Assembly: GCA_001247695.2 (NCBI GenBank)
Contig: LGRX02025774.1
Coordinates: 1-64,000 of the forward strand
Direction of reading: 5' to 3'
From: Cymbomonas tetramitiformis
Taxonomy: Eukaryota; Chlorophyta; Pyramimonadophyceae; Pyramimonadales; Pyramimonadaceae
Length of the DNA stretch: 64,000 nucleotides
Position numbers and translations under genes: made by a program. Shown here piece by piece: positions 28,895 through 38,300 of this stretch. Position 1 is the first letter of the stretch, and the number at the start of each line of letters is the position of its first letter. The notes under the pieces are model-generated. The model saw only the letters and a program-made list of their open reading frames with translations, was not told where the DNA came from and ran no database searches.

Positions 28895-30978
28895 GGCAGG
28901 CATATGAGGTATTAATGTTCCGGCGTGGGGTTTTCCACTTTGGGGAAGCCTACCCTGGCTGTTCCTGGCCGACGATTCCGTCGAACGCCGTAAAGCTGGG
29001 GCCGAACGTCCGTCGGGGGGCACATTCGTACGTGGATAGGTCATCGGATGTGCCCGTGTACAACCTGACAGAGTTTACGGTGGAGTACGCAGCTCGCCGG
29101 CGAAGCAGGCGCTTGGAAGGCGAGGACGTTGCCAACCTCTTGGGCGTCGACTACAACGTCATCTTCGACGGGGGCCTCGCAATGTTGGGCTCCGAAGTCG
29201 TCATCCTCCATTCTTCTGTCACGGAGGAGAAGGTGGAGGTCGGCGTGATGGAGACGGGCGCCCTCAAGACGGTGCCCAGGGCGGAGCTGCAGCCGGTGAC
29301 GAAAGCGGGCATTCCCATGAAGGGGAATTTCGTCACCCGGTTTTACGGGCCGAAGAGCGGCCTTATGGACACGGGCATCAAGCTGCAGGTCTTCGGGGGG
29401 GCGGACGTGCTGTACCCCGACAAGACATCGGGCCTGGTCTGCACGGGAATGCCCGTGCTCCTGAAAGAGGACTACGAAAACCTGCCCATGGCGCACGGTG
29501 GGGTGCTGCGCCTGGGGTATGTGCTGCGCACCAACGGCGGCCAGACGCAGGGCCTGGTGTTCCTGCAAAAAAGCTCGGGGTTTGAGGGGTGGGACTTCCA
29601 GGTGCTGCAGTTGCCATTGGGACGTGGATCGGAGGCACTGCTGGTGAGGGACGAGAAGTTCATGGCCCTTCACCCCCGCGGCAGCAGCAGCAGCAGCAGA
29701 AGCTCCCAGGGACGTCAGATTGCCTTGACGCAGGCTGACCTGGAGAAGGAAAAGCGCAGCTTGATGGCGTTCCAGTACGCCTTTTCTCAGGCAATGGGCG
29801 TCATCATTCAGCGGACGCGGGATGCGGCCAAGATGACCGTGGCGCAGATCAGCCGCGAGGGGGCTGGCGGTGGGGGAAAAGGTGGGGCGCTGACCACCAA
29901 GACCCTGCAAAAGGGTATGGCCAGGGAGGTGATCACCTTCAAGTGGTCAGGCAACCAGGAAGACGCATGCGACTTCCCGAAGGCTGAGGAGCAGAAGGCC
30001 AAGAGCGCACAGAAGACGAGGGCGAAGAGCGTGAGCGGCCACAAGCGGCAGCGGGAGGAGAAGGTCGCGGCGGAGGAGGAAAAGGCGAAGCAGGCGAAAA
30101 TGGAGGAGCATGCAGAGAAGATGAAGTACGCCGAGAAGCTCCGCCTGACCGAGCTGAAGGTGAAGCATGCGGAGGAGAAGGCGCGGAGTTTGGAGAGGGC
30201 GCTCGGGGGAGCCACTCCAGCTCGGGGGGCCACGGAGGAGCAGGTGAAGCAGGCCGTGCTCTTGAAGGAGAAGGAGCTCCGGGCGGAGTTGGCGGAGGCC
30301 GAGCGGCAAAAGGAGGCGAAGGTGTGCGAGGAGCTTCGCCCTCAGTTGGAGCAGCAGGGGAAGGAGCGGCTCCAACTGACGGCCGAGTCCGCGGAGGAGC
30401 GAGGCCGGCGGTTGGCGGCTGAGCATTTCACCGCGCTGCTGGGGGATAAGGACGAGAGACACACGTCCGACCTCAAGCAGGCGTTCGCCTGCAACGCCGA
30501 CCTGGCGAAGGAACAGCTGAGCAGACAGGGCGCCCATATGGCGCTCATGTTCAACATGTATTCGCAGTTCACCAGCCTGGCGGCCGGTCGGTCGGGCCAA
30601 GGGGAGAACCCCGCCGCCCACGAAGGGATGGTGGCGTGTACCCAGCACCTGCTGAGCAACACGGAGCAGGGAGGCCAAAAAGGGAAGCTCAAGGAGCTCA
30701 TGGCTCCCCCGGCGGTCCCCGGGAAAAGGACCCCGGAAAAGCCACCGCAGAAAAAGATGCGCGGAGACGAGCTCCGCGCATTTTTATCGGCTTGCCAGAA
30801 GGCTGCAAAACAACTCGCAGCCGATCTGAAGAGCGAGAACGACGATACGGTGGCGGCTGCGGAGATCGAGCTCAACATCCACAAGGAGATCGTCTCGGGG
30901 GATGTTGATGCCGAAGAAGGCGAGGAGGGCAAGTCCGAGAAGATCCTCGAGCTTTTCCACTCGATGGCGGGGAAGTAG
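28837..30978 (+). CDS. Dioxygenase-like protein, C-terminal frame, with coiled coil
   Basis: Continues the preceding frame: IFPGSH, then LMFRRGVFHFGEAYPGCSWP, whose His (28936-28938) would be the distal iron ligand of a double-stranded beta-helix. A beta-rich segment follows (LGSEVVILHSS...VEVGVMETG, about residues 120-160), reminiscent of a Tudor- or SH3-like barrel. After that comes a long charged coiled coil (about residues 380-560) of Lys/Glu/Ala heptads, and a C-terminal acidic tail. GTG 28837 is not a credible start. The substrate is unknown: a nucleobase or protein hydroxylase is possible, and TET/JBP membership cannot be claimed from sight alone. Confidence 0.5.
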   Translation: MGIFPGSHMRCGARESLFVGQAYEVLMFRRGVFHFGEAYPGCSWPTIPSNAVKLGPNVRRGAHSYVDRSSDVPVYNLTEFTVEYAARRRSRRLEGEDVANLLGVDYNVIFDGGLAMLGSEVVILHSSVTEEKVEVGVMETGALKTVPRAELQPVTKAGIPMKGNFVTRFYGPKSGLMDTGIKLQVFGGADVLYPDKTSGLVCTGMPVLLKEDYENLPMAHGGVLRLGYVLRTNGGQTQGLVFLQKSSGFEGWDFQVLQLPLGRGSEALLVRDEKFMALHPRGSSSSSRSSQGRQIALTQADLEKEKRSLMAFQYAFSQAMGVIIQRTRDAAKMTVAQISREGAGGGGKGGALTTKTLQKGMAREVITFKWSGNQEDACDFPKAEEQKAKSAQKTRAKSVSGHKRQREEKVAAEEEKAKQAKMEEHAEKMKYAEKLRLTELKVKHAEEKARSLERALGGATPARGATEEQVKQAVLLKEKELRAELAEAERQKEAKVCEELRPQLEQQGKERLQLTAESAEERGRRLAAEHFTALLGDKDERHTSDLKQAFACNADLAKEQLSRQGAHMALMFNMYSQFTSLAAGRSGQGENPAAHEGMVACTQHLLSNTEQGGQKGKLKELMAPPAVPGKRTPEKPPQKKMRGDELRAFLSACQKAAKQLAADLKSENDDTVAAAEIELNIHKEIVSGDVDAEEGEEGKSEKILELFHSMAGK

Positions 30979-31107
30979 TTGCTATTTAGTTTTGCTATTG
31001 TTTACTACTTGACAGTACACTTCAAAATAAGTGCATCTCACAAGCATTTGTTGCTGACTTGTTTGCCACAAGCATCCGTTCTTGACTTGTTTCCCATGCA
31101 TGCACAG
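30979..31107. other. A/T-rich spacer
   Basis: About 130 bp between the dioxygenase-like gene and the satellite. CAAGCATTTGTTGCTGACTTG and CAAGCATCCGTTCTTGACTTG form an imperfect 36-bp direct repeat. Nothing coding is seen. Confidence 0.5.
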
Positions 31108-31595
31108 CTCATGATCATGTTTAGTATCATTTCATAAGCATATAACAAACTATAACTCAAACCACTCCGAACTTGCTATCTGTTTCGCACTATCACAGGT
31201 TAGTCGGGCACATACGTAAGGAAACCCTATCCAATTCAAGCGACACACGGCCGTACGGGGCACCCGGCGATGAACCAACGACATTCCGGTCACTCATGAT
31301 CATTTTGGAAGCATTTCATAAGCATATAACAAACTATAACTCAAACCACTCCGAACTTGCTATCTGTTTCGCACTATCACGGGTTAGTCGGGTACATACG
31401 TAAGGAAACCCTATCCAATTCAAGCGACACACGGCCGTACGGGGCACCCGGCGATGAACCAACGACATTCCGGTCACTCATGATCATTTTGGAAGCATTT
31501 CATAAGCATATAACAAACTATAACTCAAACCACTCCGAACTTGCTATCTGTTTCGCACTATCACGGGTTAGTCGGGTACATACGTAAGGAAACCC
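31108..31595. repeat. 184-bp satellite array, left part
   Basis: Units repeat every 184 bp; AAGGAAACCC occurs at 31218, 31402 and 31586. Adjacent copies are nearly identical. The array is cut by the 10-kb LINE-like element and resumes at 41661. The short frames across each unit repeat with it and are not considered genes. Confidence 0.92.
31586..31595. repeat. Target-site duplication, left copy
   Basis: AAGGAAACCC at 31586-31595 is repeated at 41661-41670 on the other side of the element. Including the preceding T gives an 11-bp match. Confidence 0.88.
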
Positions 31596-31910
31596 GGAAC
31601 AGCGAGGCGACGATGCACCCCAACGGGCAAAAAAATCGTTTTTTACTGACAATAATAATTTTATTTGTAAATTATGTAGTATTGTGTGCGAGGGTGGACA
31701 TATTTTTTGAAAAATCATGCAGGGAAAATATCGGAGAAGCCGAACGAGCCCAGTGGGGGCCGACACAGCGCGCGACCCGACCTTCCCACCCGTCGCCTTC
31801 CTGTCTTAGTTCTATCAGACGGGAAACTAACTACAAACCCTCTTCCCCTTCCGCAGGACAACTCTCCTTTTACCCGTACTCTCCTCTTTCAGCCTTCTAC
31901 GCAGGTGAAG

Positions 31911-33248
31911 ATGACCTCCCTCATCAACGCGAACGCCAGGAAAGCGCTCGAGGGCACCATCCCAGGGAGGCAGCTGCGTCAGGAGGGGGCGCAGGAAGAA
32001 GGACCAGGCATCTTCGAGAATATGCTGCAGGAGCAGCAGGAGCTCCCGGGAAGCGAGCTCAGACAAGCGCTGGCCACCAGGCAAGGGAGGCCACTGCATT
32101 GGGCGCAACGCCCAACAAGGCAGTATTCCCCCTTCGCCCTCACGGTCCCCAGCCTGGGGGGGCCGGCATCGCCTTTCCAAGGACCAAGCTGGGGGGAGCG
32201 GACAGGCCCAGACGACTGGAGAACACTGTACGCCCATGCAGGTTCTATCCGGGCGGCGGTAGGCTCCCGCATCTGGGCCTGCCGCATGAGGCTCGCGGCG
32301 ACGTTCTGGGGAACGCGGCAGGGGGCATACACCAGGCATCTGAGCAGGGCATCAGAGTCCGGAGCCCTCCCGCCGCGCAGGAGGCACCACAGGCAGCGAC
32401 GCAGGTTCACGCTGGAGCAGACGGAGCCGCGGGCAGCGAGACCGACGGGGACATCGTGGGCGTCCTGGACCGTGGCCACCGCGGTGGTCTCGTTCCTTGC
32501 CATCCTGCGAAGGCGCGGGGCCCTCCGCAGGAAGGCAGCAAGGTGGCCGGCGGCCACCCTGGTGGCAGTGGTCCGCTGGCGGGGCTTCGTTCGCAGGAGG
32601 GAAGCGCTAGCGACATTGCCCAACTCATCGTTGCAGGAACTGGAGGCGGCGGCCACTATGGCAGACATCGTACAGGGGCTGGGGCTCCAGTACTTTTGCA
32701 GGGAAGGAAACCTGGACGGGCTCAGTGCCGAAGTCCGGACCCTGAGAGGGGTTGTCGCCAGGCACCTCGACGTGGACCTGCGGAGAGGCCTCCCGGGGTC
32801 ATACCAGAAGAGGCTTCTCGGGCTGGCGGGAGCGGCGAGCACCCCGTGGGGACGGGCCATCCGGGCCTCATCGCAGCTCAAGAGCATCCTCTCGCAGGAC
32901 TGGGCGATACAGTTCTCCCCAGACTACCATCTAGTACGTCTGGGGAGGTCCCTTCCGCGGGGGCACGTCCTCAGGGAGCAGGTGCTGCGACGCAGGTGGT
33001 TCACAGGGGGGGGGCAGCAGGTGGAGCGCCCCTGTGCACTCAGCACACCGACCGAGGAGGAACTGGAGTTCCAGCGGCGGCTCAACTGCCCCTTCAGGGC
33101 AGACACCAAACTGGTCTTCCTGCACATCAGGGCAAAAGAGTCTGCCAGGGTGCACAGCCCTCCGCCCCCGGACATCGCGGCCGTGGTCAGGGACCCGGAA
33201 CTTCCGGCGTCCCTGAGGGACTGGCTGATACTATCCTGCATTGTGTAG
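31911..33248 (+). CDS. ORF1 of the RT-less LINE: Arg-rich protein
   Basis: Start chosen at ATG 31911 (MTSLINANARKALEG); the frame is open upstream to 31686, but that part is 5' UTR-like. The 445-residue product is very basic: residues about 120-240 are dense in Arg (RRRHHRQRRRF, AILRRRGALRRKAARW). An ordered Leu-rich C-terminal half follows (ELEAAATMADIVQGLG, WGRAIRASSQLKSILSQDW). There are no CCHC or RRM signatures. An RNA-binding coat-like role for ORF1 is inferred from its position and charge. Confidence 0.55.
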   Translation: MTSLINANARKALEGTIPGRQLRQEGAQEEGPGIFENMLQEQQELPGSELRQALATRQGRPLHWAQRPTRQYSPFALTVPSLGGPASPFQGPSWGERTGPDDWRTLYAHAGSIRAAVGSRIWACRMRLAATFWGTRQGAYTRHLSRASESGALPPRRRHHRQRRRFTLEQTEPRAARPTGTSWASWTVATAVVSFLAILRRRGALRRKAARWPAATLVAVVRWRGFVRRREALATLPNSSLQELEAAATMADIVQGLGLQYFCREGNLDGLSAEVRTLRGVVARHLDVDLRRGLPGSYQKRLLGLAGAASTPWGRAIRASSQLKSILSQDWAIQFSPDYHLVRLGRSLPRGHVLREQVLRRRWFTGGGQQVERPCALSTPTEEELEFQRRLNCPFRADTKLVFLHIRAKESARVHSPPPPDIAAVVRDPELPASLRDWLILSCIV

Positions 33249-34673
33249 ACAGAAGGACTCATCCGCTCTGGGTCTTGCGCCTGGTAAACTCTTTTAATAA
33301 TCTTTCATCGTTTACTGACTTGCAGGAGAGGACCTCCCGTGGTAACATTTGTCAAAAGCACTCCTGCATTTTATACCGTGAGCTCGCATCAGATAATAGG
33401 ACGGAGCACGCCTACGGACTGGGAGTAAAACCGACCCCTAAGAGGGCCCGCGGAAGGGGGGCTGGGACGTGCATCCCCGGGACACGGGGAGCAGTCACCA
33501 GCTCCCTGCGGAGAAACGGCGAGGGACCCAGTCCGCAGGCAGTGCCAACCGTCATCGTCCCTCCTTCCCACTCGCTTCCTACCGCATCGACACGCGGTCA
33601 CGGCGCCTCACCAGGCGAGAACTCCCGGTTAGGAGGAAAGACCGTGGTGAGTAAGGCAGACCCCGAGCGGGCACAAGACACTGCTCGGCAGCCCAATGGT
33701 GGGGAGGACCTCCAGGCATCGTGCACCTTCGGACTCACCCACAGACCGGGAGTAAGACCGACCCCAGAGAGGGCCCGCGGAAGGGGGGCTGGAACTCGCT
33801 TCTCCGGCCCACGGAGAGCAGTTGCCAGCTCCCTGCGGAGAAACGGCAAAGGACCCGGTCTGCAGACAGAAGCAAACATCACGTCTTTTACCGACCCGGT
33901 ACTCCGGCGTGCACCTGAAGGGGACCCACTGTGTGGGCAAACAAAAACATCAATAGAGCTGACACTTTGGGGACTAGGGACCCGCTGTTCGCTACAGCAG
34001 AAGCTGTTGACCACACTTCCCCCCCTGTTTGGAGGGGCCGCATGCTTGATAGAGGACCGACCCCAAGGGGGACCCGCGAAAAGGGGACTAGAGTAGGAGT
34101 CCCCGGGTCACGGGGAGCGGCGGCCAGTCCCCTGCGGTTCAATGAAAAAGGACCCAGGCTTGCAATTAGGGCATGGCCTGCCAACGCCAAACCCAGAGTA
34201 CCTGCTGTAGACAGGGGAACACACCTCCGCAATTTCATTTCTCCCGACAGCAGAGCCCCTTTAAGGGCGAGGAATGCCCTGAACGGATATTATCCCCCCG
34301 GGGAGGGGGGGGCTACTGCCGGCCATGTTACCGATAATTGCGATAGCTCCCCTCCCCCCATGAGGAGGGGCAGCACCATTAATCATATTCACAACGCCCA
34401 CCAGAAAGGAGGGGGCCCGTACAGAGATAATAAATACACGCCTTCCTTCTGTACTAGCCAGAAGAGAGAAACAATCCGAGTAGCGGACAACACCGGCGGT
34501 ACAACCGATTCTCACGAAAGACAGGCGATACAGCAACTACGAAACGCGCCCCCCTCGAGAGTCAGAGAATCGTGCATGTGCAAGAATGCCGAATGCAATT
34601 GTAACAACGCTACTCTGGCGGACAGCCAGAGGGACAGGGAACCAGGTGTCCCTGGGGGGGACGAGCTCCCGTA
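33249..34673 (+). repeat. Non-coding tract with about 320-bp internal repeats
   Basis: Three diverged units near 33411, 33736 and 34041 share an ACCGACCCC..AGGGCCCGCGGAAGGGGGGCTGG core and a CTCCCTGCGGAGAAACGGC..AGGACCC core. Long frames cross it but change between units, so coding is doubtful. It may be an internal regulatory or RNA-structural region between ORF1 and ORF2. Confidence 0.65.
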
Positions 34674-35279
34674 TTGGACCACCAACGGGGACAAGACGAA
34701 CTCATACTCTGCCCAATATTCCAACGGAGGGTCGACCGGAGTGATGACCTCCAAGCCCACCGTACAGTCATGGACAGGTGGGCAGGCCCAGGAACGACAC
34801 GCCGCAAGGGAGTGGTGCTCGAGGGGGGAGCCCGAAACATTGTTTACATCGGTAAGGGCAGGCCACACTGGGAGGAGGCCAGGGCGACAGCACTTGACGT
34901 CGCCATCGTGGTGTTCTCGCGAGCGGAGGAGGCTGACAGGGCACTGCGGCTGGGTCTCCCATATGAGTTCTATGGGCACCCAGTCACAGTACACAGGTAC
35001 TCCTCCACCGCAGATATCACAAAGTTCCAGGAGTGGGAACTGGAGGTGGTTGCCAGGCCACCGGAGGGCAGACACTGGCACTCTGCAGACAGGGTGGAAC
35101 AGGTCCTCTCGGCAGCGAAGCGGGAGCTGCGGTCACAGACAGGCATGGAGGTCTTTCCAGTTCCCTCCCCCCCATCCGAAAGGGGGGTGGGAGAACTCAT
35201 CACTCTTGCCCAACCGCTTCCGGACAGGGACAGCAGAGAGGCCTGCAGATATTGGGTAACGGTGGAGGCTGCCACATAA
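34674..35279 (+). CDS. Small ORF of the RT-less LINE, function unknown
   Basis: This 201-residue frame contains a possible alpha/beta fold: ARNIVYIGKGRPHWEEARATAL, then VAIVVFSRAEEADRALRL and YEFYGHPVTVHRYS. The alternation of strand, helix, strand resembles an RRM-like ORF1 domain, but no RNP motif is clear. It is in the same frame as ORF2, separated from its first ATG by one stop and 30 bp, so the two may be translated by termination-reinitiation or stop readthrough. Confidence 0.5.
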   Translation: MDHQRGQDELILCPIFQRRVDRSDDLQAHRTVMDRWAGPGTTRRKGVVLEGGARNIVYIGKGRPHWEEARATALDVAIVVFSRAEEADRALRLGLPYEFYGHPVTVHRYSSTADITKFQEWELEVVARPPEGRHWHSADRVEQVLSAAKRELRSQTGMEVFPVPSPPSERGVGELITLAQPLPDRDSREACRYWVTVEAAT

Positions 35280-35309
35280 GAGGCAGTCTCGCATCGCACC
35301 AAGGACCGT

Positions 35310-38300
35310 ATGTTCTTCCACATCGGGAACGTGAAGTTTCACATCGCCTGCAGCCCCAGGTCCAGGTGGATGACCCAACGAAGCCCACAGCAGCCCCCGA
35401 GGCTTGCGGTGCTACGTGAGCACCAAGTCTTGCTCACAGGATCTGGACCGCTACTGGCGGACCTGATCAACACCCAGCACGGGGTTATCTCCAAGTTGGC
35501 GAATGCGGTTCGGAAGCCCTTCCCGAGCGCGCTCGAAGGCAGACACAGAACGGTCGTTGACAAGGACACGGGGGAGGAGAGCGTGAAGATCTACTCAGTC
35601 AATGACCAGGAGGAGATCCCGCTTAGTCTGACCACGCTGCTGCCCCTGCTCCCTTTCGTGGAGGAGGGGTTTTATGTGGCGAAGGGGGGCACCCGTGCGT
35701 GCAGCCTCAGAGAAGCAAAAGCAAAAGTCCCCGCCAGGTTTCAAGGGCGCATGCGAACCTTCATGCTCATGCTGTACCCATATATATGCGAAGCGCTTGC
35801 TGACAAGCCCAACGACGCGCGATTCTGGGACAACCCGAAGAACCTCACCCTCAAACCCCAGTTTGTACCGTCCCAAGGGACACACAACGCTCTAGGGTTC
35901 CAAAGGATGGCAGCACCCCAGGCAACCGACGAGGAAGAACTAACCACTTGGGAAGAGGGCTTCCACCCCACTCAATACAAATGGGGCCCGCGATCGCTGT
36001 GGCACGCGGGAAGTAGAGGACCCCCCACGACCTCCATGCAAGCCAAAAACGCCTTAAAACAAATGGCGACAGGTTATTGCGCCAGGGATGAAGAAGACCA
36101 CGAAGACGCCTTTAAATGCCATGATATTGGAGTCAGACCCACCCTGCTTGAGGACCCGGGGGGAAGGGTCATGATAATGGACTCCGTGGGTGTGAGACCC
36201 AAGGCGGAAAAAACCCTCTCAGACCTGCGACACGCAGCCAGAGCCGGAGCAAGACTCACCGAGAAGGAGGCGATGGACTGCAGGAGGGCGATGCGGAGAA
36301 ACCGCTCTGAGGGGTCCCATGCGGACAGCCTCCTGAAGGGGGGAGGAAGAAGAGGAACTGCACCCCGGGGGGAGGGCACCCCCAGGCACAGGACGGAAGG
36401 GGTCTTCTCGGACACCAGAGGCAGGGAGGCGTGGCTTAGCTCCATACAAGTGGAAACCCACAGCCTCTGTACGACGGGCGTGGCCACAGTGTCGATGCAC
36501 CAGACGAAACTCGCGGATGCCCTCAACGGAATCGAGTTCGAGCAGTCGGACCAATACGAAGCGCAGATGCGCAACACGATGGAAACGGTCCGGGACGAGG
36601 GATTTTCCTTCGTCCTGACTTGCGACGGCAGCCACTGGAATGTGCTCCTCTTCGGAAGAAAAGAGGACACCAGCGTCTCAATCTACCTCTATGACCCAAT
36701 GGGGGGGGAGGACACGCGCCTACTGACGGCGCTGAGACAGTGGGCAGGACCGCCGGGATGGCCGCCGGTCAACATGACGGTCTCCAGCATGGGGGTCGCA
36801 CACCAGCGGGACGGATACCAATGCGGCGTCTGGGTGTGCTACATGATTGACAAGTGGCAGGAATGGAATAGGTCCACCACGGGAGAGACGTGGGAGTCCT
36901 GGATCGGGCTGCATGGGCCCCCGGTGGGCAGAGAAGCGACGACCTCCAGGGGATACCGGGAAGCCATGAGAGGCCCAATCATGGCGCGCATAGGAGAATT
37001 GGAACAGCGGGAGCGCCACCACGTGTTCCACGGGGAGGGAGAGACTCATGACCCAATCTCCTTCGAGGAGGGGGATGACGAAATCCAGGAAGAGGCCGGC
37101 GCAGGGCCAATGCAAGTCGGGAAGAGCCCGACCAGGCAGACCCAGACAGACACGGTGCCAAAGATCCCCGGGCACGCCCAGGAACTCCCGAAGGTCGGTG
37201 AAAAAAGGACCAGGCAAACCCTACGAAGTCCCCAGGCCACGGTGGAGAGCGAGGAGATCAGACCCAGGCCGAACCCGCCCGCACAGACGCTCCAGAGGGA
37301 AACAAGCCCCCGCCAGGTCACAAAGGTTAGCCTGGACGACGGCAGAGGCACGAAGTGGAAAGGGACCGCGGCGCAAATCATGATGCTGAGGACATGGGTC
37401 CTCGCTCAACTGGCCAAAGGGGATGTCAGGACGGGGGAGCTGTTCCAGCATGCGGCCAAAATCGGATTCTCGAGAGATGCGGTTAGGCTGATGACCACGC
37501 ACCTCATAAGCAGTGAACAGGTCGTATGGGCAACGCACCCCCCTGTCAACGACTGCCGGAGCAGAAACAGGTGGTGGAGGATAGACACCATGGAGCTCTC
37601 GGTAGGCACTGGCCCGACGGCTGCCAATGATCCGGAAGTGCTCGAAGGAACGGAGGAGGAACCCCAGGCCGTTGAGGCGTCCGAGAGCACCACAATCCTA
37701 GCGGTTAGGACGCACTGGGGAAGCAGGGAATACCTGCTCGGGCCAATTCGCCCACAAGGGGAGGCATGGGTCGAAGAGGACACCCTGCTGGCAGGAGGAG
37801 TTGCGGGAATGAACCCGAGCCAGGCCGAACGAGAGACCGACATGTTCCACAACAAGGAGCGGGAAGAACAGCAGGCTCGGGGTCCCACAGAAAGAGAACC
37901 ACTGTCAGGGACTCCCACGAGGCATGCCCACTACTGGCCGGGGGTCACCATGCTCAACATAGACACTGAACCCTTTAACCCAGATTGGGACGCAGCACCC
38001 TCGGGCAAGTGCACGCTCACGACAGAGACAGGCAGGCACCACGTGTTCGCACACGACGAGCGGGGCAAGTTGGTTGGCGCCCTCAAAGAGGAGGTGCTCG
38101 ATAGGCTCTACGACAGATATGTGGCCGCGACGGGCACGAGCAGCACAGATCAGACCCATACAAGGGCGGGGGAAGCGCGAAGGCGGTCCTTCGAGGAGCG
38201 GGAGCCACAGCTGGGCACAATCCACGGATTCGCCACAGAGGTGGTCCTCCTGCTCAAAAGATATTCCTGCGAGGAGGAGGAGGAAGTCAAGAAAACTGCA

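Noticed and set aside
31173..31587. Repeated 76-codon frames in the 184-bp satellite
   Set aside because: They recur with each unit, start with non-ATG codons and show no protein-like features.
31108..31595. CRISPR-like array
   Set aside because: Units are contiguous 184-bp satellite copies without spacers, in a eukaryotic context.
32100..36000. RT domain hidden in another frame of the RT-less LINE
   Set aside because: I looked for FxDD/YxDD, QG.. SP motif B and the LDF..A motif A in all listed frames and found none.
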